This document shows, in pieces, positions 29,743 through 38,304 of a stretch of DNA of 64,000 nt. The position numbers and the translations under genes were made by a program. Within the stretch, counting starts at the first letter, position 1. Each line of letters begins with the position of its first letter. This stretch comes from Photobacterium profundum SS9. GTDB taxonomy: Bacteria > Pseudomonadota > Gammaproteobacteria > Enterobacterales > Vibrionaceae. The stretch spans positions 2,039,595 through 2,103,594 of the forward strand of contig NC_006371.1 in assembly GCF_000196255.1 (NCBI RefSeq), in the 5' to 3' direction. The notes under the pieces are model-generated. The model was not told the origin of the DNA. It searched no databases and saw only the letters and a program-made list of their open reading frames with translations.

Positions 29743-30123
29743 TTATATCGCAACTAACAAACCATGTTCTTGTTTCATTTCAGGTATAAATGCCAATTTG
29801 TCTGCCGACATTTTTAATCCATTCGGCATCTGAATATGATTCACCGTCCAAATAACGCAGCCTTGCGGTAAATTAAATAGGTTTCTTACTTGTGAGAACA
29901 GTTTTCCATCATTGAATTCATCCGATATTGGTGATGCTTTCCCCTGCCAAGCCCCCATTACTTGCTGCTGACTAACGGGTAAATCTAAGTACAAGATTTC
30001 AGGTTCAACATCTTTTATCACTTTTAAACATAAGCGAGTACCATCGTTTTTGCATTCTTCAACCCATAAGCGATGAGGAATATTACTGTCGTCCCAAGTA
30101 AGTACATTAATATATTGATTCAT
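29743..30123 (-). CDS. Hypothetical cytoplasmic protein, about 126 residues
   Basis: The frame starts MNQYINVLTWDDSNIPHRLW at 30123. It has no signal peptide or membrane segment and is rich in Trp, Leu and Glu. GCVIWTVNHIQMPNGLKMSADKLAFIPEM is its most conserved-looking part. A start four codons earlier lies inside the repeat element upstream and is less likely. The only purine-rich sequence before the ATG (GGGTATAAAC) is the outer end of that element, so the repeat supplies the leader of this gene. I do not recognise a family, though its place between ygjV and the yhcH-type gene suggests a link with sugar acid use. Confidence 0.65.
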   Translation of the reverse strand: MNQYINVLTWDDSNIPHRLWVEECKNDGTRLCLKVIKDVEPEILYLDLPVSQQQVMGAWQGKASPISDEFNDGKLFSQVRNLFNLPQGCVIWTVNHIQMPNGLKMSADKLAFIPEMKQEHGLLVAI

Positions 30124-30126
30124 GTT

Positions 30127-30408
30127 TATACCCAAGTTACCTCAAGATGCTCGTTTCAGCGAGAATTTGTTGGGCTCTAGGCAAGGCACTTATTTATAGA
30201 CCTAGTCGTTCTACGTTGAAAATAAGTAACACCGCATAGAGCCCAACAAAACTCGCCCTTCGGGAGTGATTCAGCGTATCTACTTCTGCGTCAAATGTGT
30301 TGCACTTATTGTATTACTCCAGCGGAAAGCCATTCCTACACACATTTTCCTTGAGTTAAACACGCTGAGATCACTCTGAATCCTGCATCTTGAGGTAGCT
30401 TGGGTATC
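30127..30408. mobile_element. Miniature inverted-repeat element, about 280 bases
   Basis: The ends read TACCCAAGTTACCTCAAGATG (30129 onward) and its near-perfect inverted copy GCATCTTGAGGTAGCTTGGG (from 30385), 21 of 22 positions matching. There is no reading frame for a transposase inside. The internal sequence has further symmetry (TTGTTGGGCTCTA near 30167 against AGAGCCCAACAA near 30238). TA lies at the outer border of both ends. The ends resemble those of the IS630-family element at 48505 in about 18 of 24 positions, so a transposase of that kind may have moved it. Elements with these ends are, to my knowledge, frequent in Vibrionaceae. Confidence 0.85.
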
Positions 30409-30413
30409 CAGCC

Positions 30414-30881
30414 CTAGTTAACTAACGTTCTATCGATTTTAATAACAACTTTTTTAACTGGAGCAGGGGCATTAACCGCGATTAATGGTCGGTGAGGCTG
30501 TTCTGCAGTGAAAACAATGAAATCACCAGACTGTAGTGTTACAAATTGTTCATTAATAATATCTTCACTAAAGGCAATGTCTTTTTCTTCAAACAAGTCT
30601 TCATCTAACGATAAAAATGGATGTTCGCTATAACCGAATGTTTCTTCACCTTCTAATATTATTTGCACATCAATATATTTTTGGTGACATTCAGAACGCC
30701 TTTTTTCTAATTGCTCTGTATGGTCATTAACAATAAAGAAAAATGCTTTATCTTCTAGTAATGGGTAAGTACCTACTTCAGCATTATGCTCTAAAATGTT
30801 CTTTACGCTATTTATACATTCCATTATTTTTTCAGGTAAACCTGAAACTAAATGTAACTGGCTTAAATTACCTTTAAACAA
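30414..30881 (-). CDS. YhcH/YjgK/YiaL family protein
   Basis: A 155-residue protein of the beta-barrel (cupin-like) YhcH family. FKGNLSQLHLVSGLPEKIMEC opens the domain. KRRSECHQKYIDVQIILEGEE and GDFIVFTAEQPHRPLIAV hold the conserved His and Glu residues expected to bind a metal. The start is a TTG at 30881 with AGAGG five bases upstream, giving the family length. The longer frame beginning at 30989 would run through the operator at 30977 and is rejected. E. coli YiaL lies next to a TRAP system, and this gene lies next to a TRAP operon. The role may be handling an acidic sugar anomer. Confidence 0.88.
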   Translation of the reverse strand: MFKGNLSQLHLVSGLPEKIMECINSVKNILEHNAEVGTYPLLEDKAFFFIVNDHTEQLEKRRSECHQKYIDVQIILEGEETFGYSEHPFLSLDEDLFEEKDIAFSEDIINEQFVTLQSGDFIVFTAEQPHRPLIAVNAPAPVKKVVIKIDRTLVN

Positions 30882-30975
30882 AATAACCTCTATTAATATG
30901 AATGATTTTAAAAGCAAAGTATTACCAAAAGGTATCTTTACTGACAGGGTGTAAACATTATATACCACCAGAAGC

Positions 30976-30991
30976 AATTGGTTGACCAAAA
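30976..30991. promoter_or_regulatory. UxuR-type operator upstream of the YhcH-family gene
   Basis: ATTGGT-TG-ACCAAA at 30977-30990 holds the complete TTGGTNNACCAA dyad. It lies about 95 bases upstream of the TTG start at 30881. This links the YhcH gene to the hexuronate regulon 10 kb away. Confidence 0.75.
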
Positions 30992-31044
30992 CATAGTTAA
31001 GATAAGATCGAGATCAACATTTAAAGGCTACAATATAAAACAAA

Positions 31045-31079
31045 TAAAAAATGAGCGCAGATAAAGCGCTCTTTTTATT
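31045..31079 (-). terminator. Terminator of the second TRAP operon
   Basis: On the minus strand GAGCGC-TTTATCT-GCGCTC is followed by ATTTTTTATTT. It lies just after the dctM stop and separates the TRAP operon from the YhcH gene. The plus strand also has a T-run, so it may work in both directions. Confidence 0.85.
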
Positions 31080-31095
31080 ATTTAGATGGCTTATA

Positions 31096-32499
31096 CTACT
31101 GTATTGGCACTCGTAGGCTATCAATATATTCTGGCAAGAATAACGAGATCTGAGGAATATAAGTAATCAACATTAAGAAGATTAATAATAAGCCCAGCCA
31201 TGGTAATGCCGCACGAATTGCCCATCCCATGCTTTCACCTGTTATTCCTGCTGTTACGAATAAATTAAGCCCTACAGGCGGGGTTAACATGCCTATTTCC
31301 ATATTGACCACCATAATGATACCTAAATGAATAGGATCAATACCAAGTTGAACTGCAATAGGAAACAAGATTGGCGCCATTATCAGTAGTATTGCCGAGG
31401 GCTCCATGAAGTTACCTGCGATTAGCAGCAAGATATTCACAACAATCAAGAATCCCCAGGCGGGTAACCCCATACTCACGATTGTCTCGGCGATCATATG
31501 TGGAATACGTTCCGTTGTAAGTACATGTGCAAACAGCATTGCATTAGCAATAATGAACAGCAGCATAATACTCACTTTTGCTGCATCTCTCACAATGTGA
31601 TTGACTTCTTTATCGGTAAACGAACGGATTAATGCCAATGGAAAGCTCGCGGTATTGCGTACAACTGCTTTTATAATATGTTCATTTTTATATCGCCACG
31701 GTACGCCTTTCAACGGACCGATATCTCGGTAACCCCAAACACTCACAAACCATGCATATACTGCCGCAACAGATGCCGCTTCAGTTGGACTTGCGACACC
31801 ACCATAAATAGACCCCAGTACAATAACGATGAGCATTAAACCGCCAAGCGCTTTCAGCCCCGAAATAAACAATGAAGCAAAACCTGGAAACGGTTGTGAT
31901 GGCAGCCCTTTTATACGGGCAACGATGTAAATGGCAATCATCAAAATACCACCCATCATCAAGCCGGGAATAAAACCCGCCATGAACATACGGGATGCCG
32001 ACACTTCGGTTGCTGCCGCATAAACCAACATAACAATAGAAGGAGGGATCAAAATACCTAATGTGCCCGCATTCGCAATCACACCTGCCGCAAAGCTTTT
32101 CGGGTAACCCGCCTTCACCATGCCAACGATAACAATCGAGCCAATTGCCGCAACCGTCGCAGGGGAAGACCCTGACACTGCCGCAAACAACATACACGCC
32201 ATTACCGATGCCATTGCAAGACCACCGCGAATATGACCGACAGCATCAATGGCAAAATTTATTAATCGTTTGGCGACTCCCCCCGTTGATAGAAAGGCAG
32301 AAGATAAAATGAAAAATGGAATGGCTAATAATGTGTAATGTTCGCTGGTTGCTTCAAATAATTTTAAGGCAATAGAGGCCAGTGAATCATTCGAGAATAG
32401 CAGGATGGTTGCAACACTTGATAACCCGAGCGCAATCGCGATGGGCATACCAATAAACATACAGAAAAACAGTAAGCCGAATAATGCAAAAATAGTCAT
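31096..32499 (-). CDS. TRAP transporter large permease DctM (second system)
   Basis: A 467-residue inner membrane protein. It shows DctM landmarks such as LAIPFFILSSAFLSTGGVAKRL near 55, LFAAVSGSSPATVAAIGS near 107, MEPSAILLIMAPILFPIAVQ near 365 and MVNMEIGMLTPPVGLNLF with the TPPVG motif near 400. An insertion of about 35 residues (around 250-290, KGVPWRYKNEHIIKAVVRNT) makes it longer than the usual 425, as in one known DctM subgroup for C4-dicarboxylates. It starts two bases after the dctQ stop. The substrate is unknown, probably an organic or sugar acid. Confidence 0.93.
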   Translation of the reverse strand: MTIFALFGLLFFCMFIGMPIAIALGLSSVATILLFSNDSLASIALKLFEATSEHYTLLAIPFFILSSAFLSTGGVAKRLINFAIDAVGHIRGGLAMASVMACMLFAAVSGSSPATVAAIGSIVIVGMVKAGYPKSFAAGVIANAGTLGILIPPSIVMLVYAAATEVSASRMFMAGFIPGLMMGGILMIAIYIVARIKGLPSQPFPGFASLFISGLKALGGLMLIVIVLGSIYGGVASPTEAASVAAVYAWFVSVWGYRDIGPLKGVPWRYKNEHIIKAVVRNTASFPLALIRSFTDKEVNHIVRDAAKVSIMLLFIIANAMLFAHVLTTERIPHMIAETIVSMGLPAWGFLIVVNILLLIAGNFMEPSAILLIMAPILFPIAVQLGIDPIHLGIIMVVNMEIGMLTPPVGLNLFVTAGITGESMGWAIRAALPWLGLLLIFLMLITYIPQISLFLPEYIDSLRVPIQ

Positions 32500-32501
32500 A
32501 A

Positions 32502-33062
32502 CTACTGCCCTTCCTTGTTGCTAGGGGGTAATTCCGTTTGATCATTACCGTCAGCGAGATGCATACTTTCTTTGGCTTCATCAGCAAAGCCAAAACCAAG
32601 CCGCTCACCTTTAATCACTTGAATCGCTAGCACAACAATGCGTAATGTCAGCAGTAAAAAACCCAACACTAAACAACTCATTGCTTTCCATTTTTCAATG
32701 GCAAAATCTTCCATTTCGATGCCAATTAAATGCATTTTACTCAGGTAAATCCAGCTGCCATAAAGAAACATGCCGCAATACGCTAGACACATTGCCAATG
32801 CAATTAACGTCACGACTTTTTGACTGGATTCAGGCAGCTTTTTTACAAAGGCATCGACACCAATGTGCGCTCCTTCTCGTATTCCCCAAGAAGCGCCCAT
32901 TAATACCATCCACGCCGACATATAAAGGGTTAATTCTTGTGCCCACAACAAACCAGTATTAAAGACAAACCGTAAAACAACTTCGATAAATACCAACAAT
33001 GTTGTTGCGACTAATAATAATCCAATTGCTGATTCTTCGAACTTATGAAGAAACTTAATCAT
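32502..33062 (-). CDS. TRAP transporter small permease DctQ (second system)
   Basis: A 186-residue membrane protein with four hydrophobic segments. IGLLLVATTLLVFIEVVLRF, then LWAQELTLYMSAWMVLMGASWGIREGAHIGVD, which is the DctQ motif with the Glu after the second helix. The ATG at 33062 is preferred because AGGAG lies seven bases upstream. An earlier in-frame start at 33095 has no such site. It lies between dctP and dctM on the same strand. The C-terminal 30 residues are charged and cytoplasmic. Confidence 0.92.
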   Translation of the reverse strand: MIKFLHKFEESAIGLLLVATTLLVFIEVVLRFVFNTGLLWAQELTLYMSAWMVLMGASWGIREGAHIGVDAFVKKLPESSQKVVTLIALAMCLAYCGMFLYGSWIYLSKMHLIGIEMEDFAIEKWKAMSCLVLGFLLLTLRIVVLAIQVIKGERLGFGFADEAKESMHLADGNDQTELPPSNKEGQ

Positions 33063-33119
33063 TCCCTTGCTCCTAATGCAAAGATGCCAAAGCAAGCTCT
33101 GACATCTTTCACAACGGTA

Positions 33120-34106
33120 TTACTGGTTTGAGGCAACGGCCGCTTGAATCAACTCAGGACCAATCTCTTTCTCAAACTGCTTCCATACAGGCTTCATTGA
33201 TTCTACCCATTTCTGGCGATCGTCATCAGACAATACAATGACTTTACTTCGCCCTGAATCGATGATCGCTTGCTTATCTGCCATGGCTTTATCGTTAGCA
33301 ACTTTGTTACCGTAAACAATGGCTTCATCAAGTGCAGTTTTCACATCAGCACGTATATCATCAGGCAATCCCATCCAGAATTCCGTTGAAGTCACCACTA
33401 AGTAGTCCAAGATCCCATGATCTGACTGAGTAATGTAAGGCTGAACTTCGAAGAATTTTTTCGAATAAATGTTAGACCATGTGTTCTCTTGCCCATCAAT
33501 GGCCCTGGTTTGCAGCAGTGTAAAGACTTCAGAAAATGGTTTTTTCAAAGGAACAGCATCCAGCGCTTCAAACTGAGCCGCTAATACATCTGAACTCATA
33601 ATACGGAACTTCTTACCTTTCGCATCGGCGGGTACTTGTAACGGGCTACTTGCCGAAATTTGTTTCATGCCATTATGTAAATAACCTAAACCTATATAGC
33701 CTTTTGTCTTCAATGAATTCAGAAGTTCTTGTCCTGAATCACTTTGCTGGAAACGATCGACCGCATCCATATCTTTAAATAAGAAAGGCAAATCAAAAAT
33801 CTGTAATTTCTTGGTGTATTTATTAAACTTTGATACCGATGGTGCAGCCATTTCAACGTCACCCAAAATCATAGCTTCTAGCACTTTGTTATCACCAAAA
33901 AGCTGTGAATTTGGATACACCTTAACTTCGACTTTATCTGGCATACGCTCGGCAATTAATTGCTGAAACTTAATCGCCATTTGACCTTTTGGTGTGTTTT
34001 CTGCCACAACGTGCGAGAACTTGATTTCGATAGGTGCAGCATGTGTAAATCCCGCTACGCCAAACGCAAGTGTTAACGCTGTAAGTGTCGTCTTCAGATG
34101 TTTCAT
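33120..34106 (-). CDS. TRAP transporter substrate-binding protein DctP (second system)
   Basis: A 328-residue periplasmic protein with a signal peptide ending FTHA-APIEIKFSHVV. IKFSHVVAENTPKGQMA, then VYPNSQLFGDNKVLEAM, KKFRIMSSDVLAAQFEALDA (the substrate-contacting Arg) and AIDGQENTWSNIYSKKF are DctP family blocks. The likeness is closer to dicarboxylate-type (DctP) than to uronate-type binding proteins. It is first in the operon dctPQM, with AGGACATT before the ATG. This intact binding protein might also serve the first TRAP system whose own dctP is frameshifted, but that is speculation. Confidence 0.94.
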   Translation of the reverse strand: MKHLKTTLTALTLAFGVAGFTHAAPIEIKFSHVVAENTPKGQMAIKFQQLIAERMPDKVEVKVYPNSQLFGDNKVLEAMILGDVEMAAPSVSKFNKYTKKLQIFDLPFLFKDMDAVDRFQQSDSGQELLNSLKTKGYIGLGYLHNGMKQISASSPLQVPADAKGKKFRIMSSDVLAAQFEALDAVPLKKPFSEVFTLLQTRAIDGQENTWSNIYSKKFFEVQPYITQSDHGILDYLVVTSTEFWMGLPDDIRADVKTALDEAIVYGNKVANDKAMADKQAIIDSGRSKVIVLSDDDRQKWVESMKPVWKQFEKEIGPELIQAAVASNQ

Positions 34107-34513
34107 TTCAATGTCCTCTTATCCTTAAATAAACCCACTACTTTTTATTGTTATGAAAGTGGGATGTCCTGAAAAATGCTTAGACAAACGATAAGTGGTA
34201 TTACATTCACCTTGTCGAATTGACTAATGCATCATGAGATTAAAACGCAATGTTAAATCTACGTTAAATTATGGTCGTAACATTGATGAAATGAACAGGG
34301 CTAATTGACACAAAAATAACAACTCTGCAACTAATGAGGAAAGATGAGAGGTGTCGCAGAAAAAAATGGGAACAAATTCACCCATTTTGTAATTAAGCAT
34401 GTTTTTTCATATGGATAAGCTAACAACATAAATTTGTGAGCTGACAGCTGTTTTCCAGTTTTACGCAGGTCTGCTGATCATGCAACAGACCTTTGTATCG
34501 TATATCGATGGCC
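34107..34513. other. 407-base intergenic region between second TRAP operon and LysE gene
   Basis: This region holds the promoter of dctPQM. No TTGGTNNACCAA operator is visible. AAAATGGG at 34363 pairs with CCCATTTT at 34381, a dyad of unknown use. AGGTCTG at 34467 pairs with CAGACCT at 34486 and may be the (weak) terminator of the lysE-type gene that ends at 34514. I see no reading frame worth calling. Confidence 0.45.
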
Positions 34514-35122
34514 CTAACTTTTTAATACCAACGCCACGCTTAATCCCATTAGCCCCACACCACATAATTGTTGAATTTGTTGTTTCCACTGATTCACATA
34601 ACCTTCAAATGCAGGTGAAGATAAAGCATAAGCCACAAGACCAAACCATAGACAGTGAAGTAGTGCAAGATACCCACCATACAATACTGCCAACACAGGG
34701 CTACTGCCTTCAGCGGTGATAATTTGACTGAATAAGCTTATGAAGAACAACATCGTTTTTGGGTTAAACAAATTACAGAAAAAGCCTTGTCGCCAATACG
34801 CAGCACCAGACAGATCCGTCGTATGCCCTTTCTCTAACATCACAGACGTGCGGGTAAACAATGCAGTAATTCCCAAATAGAACAGGTACCCCGCGCCTGC
34901 ATATTTAACCAGTGAAAATAAAACCTCATTCTGTGAGATTAAGTAACCGACTCCCAGCATTGAGTAACCGACATGTATACCAATCGCAGTGCTAATGCCA
35001 CACGCTGTTAATAAGCCAGCACGACGACCATTGGCTAAACTATTTTTTACCACTAAAACAAAATCAGCCCCAGGGCTTATAACGATTAAGATACCCAATA
35101 ACAATAAACCTACAATTTCCAT
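34514..35122 (-). CDS. LysE/RhtB family amino acid exporter
   Basis: A 202-residue membrane protein with about six hydrophobic segments. LLLGILIVISPGADFVLVVKNSLANGRRAGLLTACGISTAIGIHV is the N-terminal LysE/RhtB signature, with the GPGPD-like segment here SPGADF. KYAGAGYLFYLGITAL and FFCNLFNPKTMLFFISLFSQ are also family blocks. Relatives export homoserine, threonine, leucine or lysine. It is divergent from a LysR regulator, an arrangement typical for exporter control by the exported amino acid. The exact substrate is unknown. Confidence 0.92.
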   Translation of the reverse strand: MEIVGLLLLGILIVISPGADFVLVVKNSLANGRRAGLLTACGISTAIGIHVGYSMLGVGYLISQNEVLFSLVKYAGAGYLFYLGITALFTRTSVMLEKGHTTDLSGAAYWRQGFFCNLFNPKTMLFFISLFSQIITAEGSSPVLAVLYGGYLALLHCLWFGLVAYALSSPAFEGYVNQWKQQIQQLCGVGLMGLSVALVLKS

Positions 35123-35202
35123 TGCTCACTCCTTCATAACAACATGTAGCTATTGTAGGTAACTTCATCACTCGCTAAAATCGAATAAAAGTCACTTTAA
35201 CT

Positions 35203-36123
35203 GTGAGTTTAATTCACATGAGACATTTAAAAGCGTTTCAGATTTTTCATACTGCTGCCACCTCTAGAAGCTTTACAGAGGCAGCAACGAAGTTGTGCCT
35301 GACTCACGGTGCTATCAGTAAACAAATTAAAGTATTGGAAGACTATGTAGGTAAGCCACTGTTTGTTCGTCATGGACGGCATGTCAGCCTGACATCAGAT
35401 GGTGAAACCTTGGCACACTACACCCAAGATGCTTTTAGTACGCTACAAATTGGTATAGATAAGGTCATGATGTCGTCACATACAGCCATTGATGTCTCTT
35501 GTGAACCAACACTGACCATGCGTTGGCTTATGCCACGGTTAGTCGACTTTCAAGATCAACATCCCGATATTGATGTGCGTCTATCAACCGCAGGCGGACC
35601 TGTGAATCTACAACGGGCTGGTTTTTCACTCGCGATTCGCCGTGATGATTTCGTTCTCGATCAAGATTATGACAAAGTACACTTAGTGGAGGAGTGGGTC
35701 GGTCCCGTTTGTTCACCAGAATATTGGCAAACAATTTGCCCTAGCGAAGCAGACCAGAATACCCCTTTGCACGCAGCAGCCTTGCGATTATTGCACACAC
35801 ATACTCGGGCAACAGCTTGGCAAACATGGGCAACAGACGCGGAACAAACGGTATTGTTAGATGGACAACATCGTCATTTTGATCATTTTTATTTCTGCTT
35901 ACAAGCCGCTATCGACGGGTTAGGTATTGCCATCGGATCATATCCCTTGGTGAAAGATGATTTAGCGCGTGGGGCGCTTATTGCTCCTTTCGGTTTCATT
36001 CCTTCTCACCATAATTACGTGGTATACAAAGAGCGGCACACCGATGATCCACAACACACTGCATTCATTAGCTGGCTTCAACAGCAATTATCGCAAATGA
36101 TCCCAACAGATAACATTAACTAA
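35203..36123 (+). CDS. LysR-family regulator, GcvA-like
   Basis: A 306-residue regulator with N-terminal helix-turn-helix HLKAFQIFHTAATSRSFTEAATKLCLTHGAISKQIKVLED, followed by the LysR substrate-binding domain with TMRWLMPRLVDFQDQHPDIDVRL as in the GcvA group. The frame can start at a GTG (35203) or at the ATG at 35218, and neither has a strong ribosome binding site. It is divergent from the LysE-type exporter gene with about 80 bases between them, which suggests control of that gene. A strong terminator follows. Confidence 0.9.
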   Translation: MSLIHMRHLKAFQIFHTAATSRSFTEAATKLCLTHGAISKQIKVLEDYVGKPLFVRHGRHVSLTSDGETLAHYTQDAFSTLQIGIDKVMMSSHTAIDVSCEPTLTMRWLMPRLVDFQDQHPDIDVRLSTAGGPVNLQRAGFSLAIRRDDFVLDQDYDKVHLVEEWVGPVCSPEYWQTICPSEADQNTPLHAAALRLLHTHTRATAWQTWATDAEQTVLLDGQHRHFDHFYFCLQAAIDGLGIAIGSYPLVKDDLARGALIAPFGFIPSHHNYVVYKERHTDDPQHTAFISWLQQQLSQMIPTDNIN

Positions 36124-36142
36124 CACGTTCAACTGACACGAT

Positions 36143-36177
36143 CAAAAAAGGCCATCATTTTTGATGGCCTCAAATAA
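36143..36177. terminator. Bidirectional terminator between LysR and nucleotidase genes
   Basis: AGGCCATCA-TTTT-TGATGGCCT forms a perfect 9-base stem at 36149-36170. An A-run on the left gives U-residues for the minus-strand nucleotidase transcript. It lies between convergent genes. Confidence 0.9.
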
Positions 36178-36211
36178 AGCTAAACTATATTAAAACAACA
36201 TGTTTAACCGC

Positions 36212-38194
36212 TTATTGTGCGCGATTAAACGTCACCACTTCGTAGCTTAATGGTGTAACTGTTTGGCGCTCTGCCGCAATGTAATCAATCATCGCTTGAG
36301 CATCGGTATTACACACAGTGTTTACCGCTTTACAATTAGGCGCAGCACCTTGGTAATTTACTTTGTATTTATTGCCTACTTTTGCGATATTTTTCACATC
36401 AAAGCCTATTAGCTTGCCATCAACGTAAGCTAAATCGACACGACCTGAGTTGTTCTTCTGTGCTTCATACAGTGGTGTCCAACCATCGTTACCCGTTGCG
36501 TTATAATTATTCAGCGCAATGTTGTATACCTTGTTGTCTTCAATTTTCGTCCACACAGGGCTTGCTTCTGTGCCTGTCATTATTTCAACAGCATCAATTT
36601 TGCCCGCTTCTTGTGCTTTCGTTTCAGTAAAACTGTAACGAATATGACCGCCATAAGGGAACTTACCCGCGTGTGAACCTTCAGGTAAGGTAGCAGTTAC
36701 TGTACTGTCGATTAATGCTTTTATCACCGCTCCTTTTACTGGCAGTACTGACATAAAATTAGAAAATGGCAGCATTTCTAACGACACATTACCTTCACGG
36801 TATTCGCCTGCTTCAATGTTTGTTCTAATGCCACCAGCACCAATCAGTGAAAAATCCACCTTCATGCCTGTGACTTTCTGTACCGCTGCTGTATTCGCCC
36901 AATAGTACTGACCTTCAGCAATTAAAGGCGCGACATCTGAACCGTGTTTATCGGTACCACGATCGCCAGGTCGACGCTCATGAATCAACTCAACAGGCAC
37001 TTGCGCGATTGTTTTACCGTATGCTTTATCAACCGCTGGCTTATATTTAACATTGATTAAATTACGCATGTTTGCATCTTCATTCGTAATTTCGATATTA
37101 TCTTCTTGCTCGATAAACTCAACAACACGTTGTGTGGCTGCTGCGTCAAACTTTTCATTCACTTGGCGTGCTGGCTGAGTATAAAATTCATCATTGCTTA
37201 ATAATGTGTTCTTACCATTACAGTTAACGACATCACCTTGCTGATTAAAACCGACTTGTAGACGACCAATAGCTTGTGCATATTGACCCGCCTGAACAAC
37301 ACACGTTTGACCTACACCATTGGGGTTTTTTACCAATTGCGCATAGATACCGTCATTGTTCATGCCTAAGTTGGTAAAATCGCCTAATAATGTATGTGAG
37401 TGACCACCAACAATCAGATCGATACCATTCACTTTTGACGCGATATCCACATCAATTGAATTACCAATATGTGTCACTGCAACGATATTATTAATACCTT
37501 TGGCTTTTAACATATCAACGGTAGTCTGCGCAGATTCAACCATATTAAAGAACTGCACATCACCCGTGTTGGGTGAAATATTTGCCATATCATCTAGTGC
37601 GATACCGAATACCGCTACCAGATCTTTGTCGGTTGGTAATTTATCTAGATCATCAACAACAACTTTCTGATTGCCATCGAATGCGTAAACCATAAATGGA
37701 CGTAGGTTAGTTTGATCTTTTAGATCGGCATCTTCGCTAGCATCAATGTTTACCGCTAAAACAGGAAAATTAATACTACCAATGAATTCATTTAATTTTT
37801 TGTTGTTCAAATCAAATTCATGGTTACCCAATGCCATTGCATCAATGCCCATTTTACTGAGCAATTCAGCATTCATCGCGCCTTGGTTCAGTTTGAAGTA
37901 AGCGCTACCCTGCCACGCATCACCACCATGTAAGAACAAAAAGCTGTCATTTTTTTGCTTCGCATCTTGCTGGTATTCATCAGCCATCGTCAATAAGCGT
38001 GGGTATCCACCGAACTCGTTGTAGACTTTATTGCCGTTCGCTTCAAAGCTAGACTTAACAGGATCAAAGTTAGAGTGAGTATCGTTAATATGTGCCACTG
38101 TTAAATTAAATACAGCGTCAGGTTGAGAGCTTTGTGAGCAGCCAGCAAGAATCAAAGCAACAGATAATGCTGTAAGTGGCTTGAAAAACGTCAT
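36212..38194 (-). CDS. 5'-nucleotidase / UshA-like metallophosphoesterase lipoprotein
   Basis: A 660-residue cell-surface or periplasmic hydrolase. The N-terminus is a lipoprotein signal with lipobox LAGC and Cys at 19. The metallophosphatase domain has AHINDTHSNF (about 33-42), GDAWQGS, ALGNHEFD and GGHSHTLLG, the four metal-binding blocks. The C-terminal 5'-nucleotidase domain has GAGGIRTNIEAG and NNYNATGNDGW, where the aromatic pair that stacks the base would lie. It removes phosphate from extracellular nucleotides or related esters. It is about 100 residues longer than UshA. AAAGGAAA precedes the ATG. A PurR-like operator lies in its promoter. Confidence 0.92.
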   Translation of the reverse strand: MTFFKPLTALSVALILAGCSQSSQPDAVFNLTVAHINDTHSNFDPVKSSFEANGNKVYNEFGGYPRLLTMADEYQQDAKQKNDSFLFLHGGDAWQGSAYFKLNQGAMNAELLSKMGIDAMALGNHEFDLNNKKLNEFIGSINFPVLAVNIDASEDADLKDQTNLRPFMVYAFDGNQKVVVDDLDKLPTDKDLVAVFGIALDDMANISPNTGDVQFFNMVESAQTTVDMLKAKGINNIVAVTHIGNSIDVDIASKVNGIDLIVGGHSHTLLGDFTNLGMNNDGIYAQLVKNPNGVGQTCVVQAGQYAQAIGRLQVGFNQQGDVVNCNGKNTLLSNDEFYTQPARQVNEKFDAAATQRVVEFIEQEDNIEITNEDANMRNLINVKYKPAVDKAYGKTIAQVPVELIHERRPGDRGTDKHGSDVAPLIAEGQYYWANTAAVQKVTGMKVDFSLIGAGGIRTNIEAGEYREGNVSLEMLPFSNFMSVLPVKGAVIKALIDSTVTATLPEGSHAGKFPYGGHIRYSFTETKAQEAGKIDAVEIMTGTEASPVWTKIEDNKVYNIALNNYNATGNDGWTPLYEAQKNNSGRVDLAYVDGKLIGFDVKNIAKVGNKYKVNYQGAAPNCKAVNTVCNTDAQAMIDYIAAERQTVTPLSYEVVTFNRAQ

Positions 38195-38232
38195 TCACTT
38201 TCCTTTTTAATCGGTTTGAGAAGATTTATATA

Positions 38233-38257
38233 CAAAAATGCCCCGCAGCAGCGAGGC
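38233..38257 (-). other. GC-rich hairpin with T-run in the nucleotidase leader
   Basis: On the minus strand GCCTCGC-TGCT-GCGGGGC is followed by ATTTTTG. It has the form of an intrinsic terminator and lies about 40 bases before the start codon and just after the predicted transcription start. It may be an attenuator or a stabilising 5' hairpin. Confidence 0.55.
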
Positions 38258-38258
38258 G

Positions 38259-38304
38259 CAGGCACTATAGCCAATATTGTTTTACCGCGCAAACGCTTGC
38301 GGTT
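38259..38304 (-). promoter_or_regulatory. PurR-like operator and promoter of the nucleotidase gene
   Basis: GCGCAAACGCTTGCGG at 38287-38302 matches the PurR/LacI-type consensus ACGCAAACGTTTGCGT in 13 of 16 positions, with the central CG. On the minus strand TTGCGC, a 17-base spacer and TATAGT form a plausible promoter whose -35 overlaps the operator. Repression by PurR with purines would fit a nucleotide-scavenging enzyme. Confidence 0.6.

Noticed and set aside
38287..38302. GalR or CytR site instead of PurR
   Set aside because: The central CG and flanking GCAAA/TTGC match PurR best. The family cannot be decided fully, but GalR sites have GTGTAA arms and CytR sites are more loosely spaced.
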